DNA of 64,000 nt from contig NZ_CP009747.1 of NCBI RefSeq assembly GCF_000800255.1, positions 4,464,001 through 4,528,000 of the forward strand, read 5' to 3'. Position numbers and translations under genes: made by a program. Numbering within the stretch: the first letter of the stretch is position 1; the number at the start of each line of letters is the position of its first letter. Below, piece after piece: positions 44,901 to 53,900 of the stretch. The DNA is from Pseudomonas parafulva (GTDB taxonomy: Bacteria > Pseudomonadota > Gammaproteobacteria > Pseudomonadales > Pseudomonadaceae). Below the pieces are notes generated by a model. The model was not told where the DNA came from. It was given only the letters and a program-made list of their open reading frames with translations, and did no database searches.

Positions 44901-47900
44901 ATTTGTCTGCGGTCAGTGTGGCAACGACTTCGCTGATCGTGTCAGCGATTTGTACGGTCGCGCTGTCGCCGAGTTCCAAGTTCTCGAAGGTTTTGCCAGC
45001 AACACTGGCATCGGTGATACCGACAGTCAGCGAACCTGCGTCTTTGAAGACGTCTTCGCCCTGAGCCGGAGCCTTGTACTCAACCTCGGTCTGGCCTGCA
45101 GCGATGGTGACTTTGTCGCCGTTGCTCAGGGTGACGGTGAGTGGACGATCCAGTGGCTGGTTGACCTTCACGGTGAACGACGGCTGTTGAGCCTCATTCA
45201 CGTCGCCATTGCTAACGATAGTGACGGCAACCTTGTCACCTTCGTTGCCAGCACCTGGAGTACCAGTGCCTGGCTCATCGATGACGGTAGTGGTGATCGA
45301 GTTGTCGCCGAGGGTCAATTTCTCGAAGTTATCCGCACCGGTAACCGACTCCAGCTTGTTAACGATGGATGGTTGACCACCCACGTACACATCATCTGGA
45401 GCTTGGATGGTCGCAGTGCCGGTTGCGCTGCCAGCGGCCACGTTGACTTTGGTGCCGTCCGAGAGGGTGAAGACCAGACCCTGGTGACCAGTCACCGACA
45501 GACCTTGAGCATTGCTTAAGGTGACGGTGTAGGTAACGGTGCCGCCTTCGGCCACGGTCGATTTGTCGGCGGTCAGTGTGGCAACGACTTCGCTGATGGT
45601 ATCGGCGATTTGTACGGTAGCGCTGCCGCCGAGTTCCAGGTTCTCGAAGGTTTTGCCAGCAACACTGGCATCGGTGATACCGACAGTCAGCGAACCTGCG
45701 TCTTTGAAGACGTCTTCGCCCTGAGCCGGAGCCTTGTATTCAACTTCGGTCTGGCCTGCAGCGATGGTGACTTTATCGCCGTTGCTCAGGGTGACGGTGA
45801 GCGGACGATCCAGTGGCTGAGTAACTTTGACAGTGAACGACGGCTGCTGAGCCTCGTTCACGTCGCCATTGCTGACGATGGTGACGGAGACCTTGTCACC
45901 TTCGTTGCCCGCGCCTGGAGTACCAGTGCCTGGTTCATCGGTGACGGTAGTGGTAACCGAGTTATCGCCCAGAGTCAGTTTTTCGAAGTTATCCGCACCG
46001 GTCACCGATTCAAGCTTGTTAACGATGGATGGTTGGCCACCCACGTACACATCATCTGGAGCTTGGATGGTCGCAGTACCCGTGGCGCTGCCAGCCGGGA
46101 CGGTGACTTTAGTGCCATCGCTCAGGGTGAACACCAGGCCTTGGTGACCGGTAACCGACAGGCCTTGAGCGTTGCTCAGGGTGACGGTGTAAGTGACTTG
46201 GCCACCTTCAGCGACAGTGGATTTGTCTGCGGTCAGTGTGGCAACGACTTCGCTGATGGTGTCGGCGATTTGTACGGTCGCGCTGCCGCCGAGTTCCAAG
46301 TTCTCGAAGGTTTTGCCAGCAACGCTGGCATCGGTAATGCCGACGGTGAGCGAACCCGCGTCTTTGAAGACGTCCTCGCCTTGAGCCGGGGCCTTGTATT
46401 CCACTTCGGTCTGACCGGCAGCAATGGTGACTTTATCGCCGTTGCTCAGGGTGACAGTCAGCGGACGATCCAGCGGCTGATTCACTTTAACGGTGAACGA
46501 CGGCTGTTGAGCCTCATTCACGTCGCCATTGCTAATGATAGTGACGGCAACCTTGTCGCCTTCGTTACCAGCACCTGGAGTACCAGTGCCAGGTTCATCG
46601 GTGACAGTAGTGGTGATCGAGTTGTCGCCGAGGGTCAACTTCTCGAAGTTATCCGCACCGGTGACCGATTCCAGTTTGTTAACGATGGATGGTTGGCCAC
46701 CCACGTACACATCATCTGGAGCTTGGATGGTCGCAGTGCCGGTTGCGCTGCCAGCGGCCACGTTGACTTTGGTGCCGTCCGAGAGGGTGAAGACCAGACC
46801 CTGGTGACCAGTCACCGACAGACCTTGAGCATTGCTTAAGGTGACGGTGTAGGTAACGGTGCCGCCTTCGGCCACGGTCGATTTGTCGGCGGTCAGTGTG
46901 GCAACGACTTCGCTGATGGTATCGGCGATTTGTACGGTAGCGCTGCCGCCGAGTTCCAGGTTCTCGAAGGTTTTGCCAGCAACACTGGCATCGGTGATAC
47001 CGACAGTCAGCGAACCTGCGTCTTTGAAGACGTCTTCGCCCTGAGCCGGAGCCTTGTATTCAACTTCGGTCTGGCCTGCAGCGATGGTGACTTTATCGCC
47101 GTTGCTCAGGGTGACAGTCAGCGGACGATCCAGCACTTGGCTGACTTTCACGGTGAAGCTTGGCTGCTGAGCTTCGTTCACGTCGCCATTGCTGACGATG
47201 GTGACCGATACCTTATCGCCTTCGTTGCCAGCGCCTGGAGTACCGGTACCTGGCTCATCGGTAACTTCGGTTCTAACTTCGCCCTGGCCCAGCGTCAGTT
47301 TTTCGAAGTTATCGCCACCAGTGACGGACTCGATCTTGTTGACGATCGGAGCTTGGCCGCCGACGTACACGTCGTCTTTCGCTGTGATGGTCGCAGTGCC
47401 GGTGGCGCTGCCAGCAGCGACGTTAACTTTGGTGCCATCGCTCAGGGTGAAGGTGAGGCCCTGATGACCGGTAACCGACAGGCCTTGAGCATTGCTCAGG
47501 GTGACGGTGTAAGTGACTTGACCGCCCTCAGCGACGGTGGACTTATCAGCGGTGAGAGTCGCAACCACTTCGCTGATCGTGTCGGCGATCTGAACAGTTG
47601 CCGAACCACCCAGCTCGAGGTTCTCGAAGGTCTTGCCAGCAACGCTGGCATCGGTGATGCCAACAGTCAGCGAACCGGCATCTTTGAAGACGTCTTCGCC
47701 TTGAGCTGGAGCCTTGTACTCAACTTCGGTCTGACCGGCAGCGATGGTGACTTTATCGCCATTGCTCAGAGTGACGGTGAGCGGACGATCCAGTGGCTGA
47801 TTCACCTTCACGGTGAACGACGGCTGCTGAGCTTCGTTCACATCGCCATTGCTGACGATGGTGACGGAGACCTTATCTCCTTCGTTACCTGCGCCCGGAG

Positions 47901-50900
47901 TACCGGTACCTGGCTCATCGGTAACTTCAGTTCTAACTTCGCCCTGACCCAGGGTCAGTTTCTCGAAGTTATCGCCGCCAGTGACGGACTCGATCTTGTT
48001 GACGATCGGAGCTTGGCCGCCGACGTAGACGTCGTCGTTGGCAGTAATGGTCGCGGTGCCAGTGGCGCTGCCAGCAGGCACAGTAACTTTAGTGCCGTCG
48101 CTCAGGGTGAAGGTGAGGCCTTGGTGACCGGTAACCGACAGGTCTTGAGCATTGCTCAGGGTGACGGTGTAAGTGACTTGGCCGCCTTCAGCGACGGTGG
48201 TCTTGTCAGCGGTAAGAGTCGCGACCACTTCGCTGATCGTGTCAGCGATTTGTACGGTAGCACTGCCGCCGAGTTCCAGGTTCTCGAACGTTTTGCCAGC
48301 AACGCTGGCGTCGGTGATGCCAACAGTCAGCGAGCCGGCATCCTTGAAGACATCTTCGCCTTGAGCCGGGGCCTTGTACTCAACCTCGGTCTGGCCTGCA
48401 GCAATGGTGACTTTATCGCCATTGCTCAGAGTGACGGTGAGCGGACGATCCAGTGGCTGATTCACCTTCACGGTGAACGACGGCTGTTGAGCCTCGTTCA
48501 CATCGCCATTGCTAACGATAGTGACGGCAACCTTGTCGCCTTCGTTACCAGCACCTGGAGTACCAGTGCCTGGTTCATCAGTAACTTCAGTCCTAACTTC
48601 GCCCTGACCCAGCGTCAGTTTTTCGAAGTTATCGCCGCCAGTGACGGACTCGATCTTGTTGACGATCGGCGCTTGCCCGCCGACATAGACGTCGTCGTTG
48701 GCAGTGATGGTCGCGGTGCCAGTGGCGCTGCCAGCAGGGACAGTAACTTTAGTACCGTCGCTCAGGGTGAAGGTGAGGCCTTGGTGACCGGAAACCGACA
48801 GGCCTTGGGAGTTGCTCAGGGTAACGGTGTAAGTGACTTGACCGCCTTCAGCAACGGTGGACTTGTCGGCAGTGAGGGTCGCAACCACTTCGCTGATGGT
48901 GTCAGCAATCTGAACAGTTGCCGAACCACCCAGCTCCAGGTTCTCGAAGGTTTTGCCTGCAACGCTGGCGTCGGTGATGCCAACAGTCAGCGAACCGGCA
49001 TCTTTGAAGACGTCATCGCCTTGAGCCGGAGCCTTGTACTCAACTTCGGTCTGGCCTGCAGCGATGGTGACTTTATCGCCATTGCTCAGGGTGACGGTGA
49101 GCGGACGATCCAGCGGCTGATTCACCTTAACGGTGAACGACGGCTGTTGAGCCTCATTCACGTCGCCATTGCTAACAATGGTGACGGAAACCTTATCGCC
49201 TTCGTTACCAGCGCCTGGAGTGCCAGCACCTGGCTCGTCAGTGACTTCGGTTCTAACTTCACCCTGACCCAGAGTCAGTTTTTCGAAGTTATCGCCGCCA
49301 GTGACGGACTCGATCTTGTTGACGATCGGAGCCTGGCCGCCGACGTAGACGTCGTCTTTGGCAGTGATAACGGCGGTGCCAGTCGAGCTACCAGCGGCCA
49401 CGTTGACTTTGGTGCCGTCGCTCAGGGTGAACACCAGACCCTGGTGACCAGTCACCGACAGACCTTGAGCATTGCTCAGGGTAACGGTGTAGGTGACTTG
49501 GCCGCCTTCAGCGACAGTGGATTTGTCTGCGGTGAGGGTCGCAACCACTTCGCTGATGGTGTCAGCGATCTGAACAGTTGCCGAACCACCCAGCTCAAGG
49601 TTCTCGAAGGTTTTGCCAGCAACACTGGCATCGGTGATGCCAACAGTCAGCGAGCCGGCATCCTTGAAGACATCTTCGCCCTGAGCTGGAGCCTTGTATT
49701 CAACTTCGGTCTGGCCTGCAGCGATGGTGACTTTATCGCCGTTGCTCAGGGTGACAGTCAGCGGACGATCCAGCGGCTGATTCACTTTAACGGTGAACGA
49801 CGGCTGTTGAGCCTCATTCACATCGCCATTGCTAACGATGGTGACGGAAACCTTGTCACCTTCGTTACCAGCACCTGGCGTACCAGTGCCTGGCTCATCG
49901 GTGACGGTAGTGGTGATCGAGTTGTCGCCGAGGGTCAACTTCTCGAAGTTATCCGCACCGGTAACCGACTCCAGTTTGTTAACGATGGATGGCTGACCAC
50001 CCACGTACACATCATCTGGAGCCTGGATGGTGGAAGTGCCCGTGGCGCTGCCCGCCGGGACGGTAACTTTGGTGCCGTCGCTCAGGGTGAAGGTGAGGCC
50101 TTGGTGGCCCGCCACAGAAAGGCCTTGAGCGTTGCTAAGGGTGACGGTGTAGGTAACGGTGCCGCCTTCGGCCACGGTCGATTTGTCGGCGGTCAGTGTG
50201 GCAACGACTTCGCTGATGGTATCGGCGATTTGTACGGTCGCGCTGCCGCCGAGTTCCAAGTTCTCGAAGGTTTTGCCAGCAACGCTTGCATCGGTAATGC
50301 CGACAGTCAGCGAGCCGGCATCTTTGAAGACGTCCTCGCCTTGGGCCGGAGCCTTGTACTCAACTTCGGTCTGGCCGGCAGCGAGGGTGACTTTGTCGCC
50401 GTTGCTCAAGGTGACGGTGAGCGGACGATCCAGCGGCTGATTCACTTTAACGGTGAACGACGGCTGCTGAGCTTCGTTCACATCGCCATTGCTGACGATG
50501 GTGACGGAAACTTTATCGCCTTCGTTGCCAGCACCTGGAGTACCAGTGCCTGGCTCATCGGTGACGGTAGTGGTGATCGAGTTGTCGCCGAGAGTCAGCT
50601 TCTCGAAGTTATCCGCACCGGTGACCGATTCCAGTTTGTTGACGATCGGAGCTTGCCCGCCGACGTAGACGTCGTCGTTGGCAGTGATGGTCGCAGTACC
50701 CGTGGCGCTGCCAGCCGGGACGGTAACTTTGGTGCCGTCGCTCAGGGTGAAGGTGAGGCCTTGGTGACCGGTAACCGACAGGCCTTGGGCGTTGCTGAGA
50801 GTGACGGTGTAAGTGACTTGGCCGCCTTCAGCGACGGTGGTCTTGTCAGCGGTAAGAGTCGCGACCACTTCGCTGATCGTGTCAGCGATTTGCACGGTCG

Positions 50901-53900
50901 CGCTGCCGCCGAGTTCCAAGTTCTCGAAGGTTTTGCCAGCAACGCTTGCATCGGTAATGCCGACAGTCAGCGAGCCGGCATCTTTGAAGACGTCCTCGCC
51001 CTGAGCTGGAGCCTTGTATTCAACTTCGGTCTGGCCGGCAGCGAGGGTGACTTTGTCGCCGTTGCTCAAGGTGACGGTGAGCGGACGATCCAGCGGCTGA
51101 TTCACTTTAACGGTGAACGACGGCTGCTGAGCTTCGTTCACATCGCCATTGCTAACGATGGTGACGGAAACCTTGTCACCTTCGTTACCAGCACCTGAAA
51201 TACCAGTGCCAGGCTCATCGGTGACAGTAGTGGTGATCGAGTTGTCGCCGAGGGTCAACTTCTCGAAGTTATCCGCACCGGTGACCGACTCCAGTTTGTT
51301 AACGATTGAAGGCTGACCACCGACGTAAACATCGTCAGCAGCTTGAATAGTGGCCGATGCAGAGGCGCTGCCTGCCGGAATGGTCACTTTGGTGCCATCC
51401 GAGAGCGTGAACGTCAGGCCCTGATGGCCGGTGACATCCAAGCCTTGGGCATTGGTCAGCGTGACGGTGTAAGTAACCTGCCCACCTTCGGCGACGGTAG
51501 CCTTGTCCGCAGTGAGCGTCGCAACGACTTCGCTCACGGTATCGGTGATCTGCACGGTAGCTGCGCCGCCGAGCTGCAGATTCTCGAAGGTCTTGCCTGG
51601 CACGCTGGCATCGGTGACGCCCACGGTCACGGAACCTGGATCCTTGAAAACGTCATCGCCTTGGGCTGGCAGGCTGTAGGTCGCCTGGGTCTGGCCAGCA
51701 GCGATTACCACTTTGTCACCGTTGCTGAGGGTGACGGTCAGATCGCGATCCAGTTGTTGACTGACTGATACGGTGAAGGTCGGTTGCTGGGCCTCGGTCA
51801 CATTGCCGTTGCTGGCGATGTTGACGGTCACGGTATCGATGCTGTCACTGACCACAGTTTGTGCAGGGGTCGGATTGGTGACCAGGTTCTCGAAATTGCC
51901 GCCGGTCGCACTGGTGATCGTGGTGTTGACGGTGCTGCCGTTGACATAAACATCGTTGGGCGGCGTCTGGAAATCAATCGAGCCGCTGGACTTACCTGCC
52001 TCAACGGTGATGGTCTGGCCGTTGGACAGGGTCACGGTCACCGGTGTCTGAGCCGGGTTGGTCAGGCTGACGGTGTAGGTGATCACACCGCCTTCCGTGA
52101 CGCTTGGGGTGGCGGTCAGCGTGGCAGTGGTGGTGTCGATCGAATCGTTGATAACGGTCTGCGCTGGCGTCGGGTTCGGTACCAGATTCTCGAAGTTGCC
52201 GCCGGTAGCACTGGTGATCGTGGTGTTGACGGTGCTGCCGTTGTTGTAGACGTCATTCGCAGGCGTCTGGAAATCAATCGAGCCGCTGGATTTACCTGCC
52301 TCAACGGTGATGGTCTGGCCGTTGGACAGGGTCACGGTCACCGGTGTCTGAGCCGGGTTGGTCAGGCTGACGGTGTAGGTGATCACGCCGCCTTCGGTGA
52401 CGCTCGGGGTGGCGGTCAGCGTGGCAGTGGTGGTGTCGATCGAATCGTTGATAACGGTCTGCGCTGGCGTCGGATTCGGTACCAGGTTCTCGAAGTTGCC
52501 GCCGGTAGCACTGGTGATCGTGGTGTTGACGGTGCTGCCGTTGTTGTAGACGTCATTCGCAGGCGTCTGGAAATCAATCGAGCCGCTGGATTTACCTGCT
52601 TCAACGGTAATGGTCTGGCCGTTGGACAAGGTCACGGTGACCGGCGTCTGCGCTGGATTAGTCAGGCTGACGGTGTAGGTGATGACGCCGCCTTCGGTGA
52701 CGCTTGGGGAGGCCGTCAAGGTAGCGGTAGTCGTGTCGATCGAATCGTTGATAACGGTCTGCGCCGGCGTCGGATTCGGTACCAGATTCTCGAAGTTGCC
52801 GCCGGTAGCACTGGTGATCGTGGTGTTGACGGTGCTGCCGTTGTTGTAGACGTCATTCGCCGGCGTCTGGAAATCAATCGAGCCGCTGGATTTACCTGCC
52901 TCAACCGTGATGGTCTGGCCATTGGACAAGGTCACGGTCACCGGCGTCTGCGCCGGATTAGTCAGGCTGACGGTGTAGGTGATCACACCGCCTTCGGTGA
53001 CGCTTGGGGTGGCGGTCAGCGTGGCAGTGGTGGTGTCAACGGAATCGTTGATAACGGTCTGTGCCGGCGTCGGATTCGGTACCAGATTTTCGAAGTTGCC
53101 GCCGGTAGCGCTGGTGATCGTGGTGTTGACGGTGCTGCCGTTGTTGTAGACGTCATTCGCCGGCGTCTGGAAATCAATCGAGCCGCTGGATTTACCTGCC
53201 TCAACCGTGATGGTCTGGCCATTGGACAAGGTCACGGTCACCGGCGTCTGCGCCGGATTAGTCAGGCTGACGGTGTAGGTGATCACACCGCCTTCGGTGA
53301 CGCTTGGGGTGGCGGTCAGCGTGGCAGTGGTGGTGTCGATCGAGTCGTTGATAACGGTCTGCGCTGGCGTCGGATTCGGTACCAGATTTTCGAAGTTGCC
53401 GCCGGTAGCGCTGGTGATCGTGGTGTTAACGGTGCTGCCGTTGTTGTAGACGTCGTTGGCTGGCGTCTGGAAATCGATCGAGCCGCTGGACTTGCCTGCT
53501 TCAACGGTGATGGTCTGGCCGTTGGACAAGGTCACGGTGACCGGCGTCTGCGCTGGATTGGTCAGGCTGACGGTGTAGGTGATGACGCCGCCTTCGGTGA
53601 CGCTCGGAGTAGCCGTCAAGGTAGCGGTAGTCGTGTCGATCGAATCGTTGATAACGGTCTGCGCCGGCGTCGGATTCGGTACCAGATTCTCGAAGTTGCC
53701 GCCGGTAGCACTGGTGATCGTGGTGTTGACGGTGCTGCCGTTGTTGTAGACGTCATTCGCCGGCGTCTGGAAATCAATCGAGCCGCTGGATTTACCTGCC
53801 TCAACCGTGATGGTCTGGCCATTGGACAAGGTCACGGTCACCGGCGTCTGCGCCGGATTAGTCAGGCTGACGGTGTAGGTGATCACACCGCCTTCGGTGA

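Noticed and set aside
36988..51198. Very long open frames on the plus strand across lapA (up to 1422 codons)
   Set aside because: They are antisense shadows of repeated lapA codons: low-complexity, repeating with the same 660-bp period, no ribosome sites and no family match.
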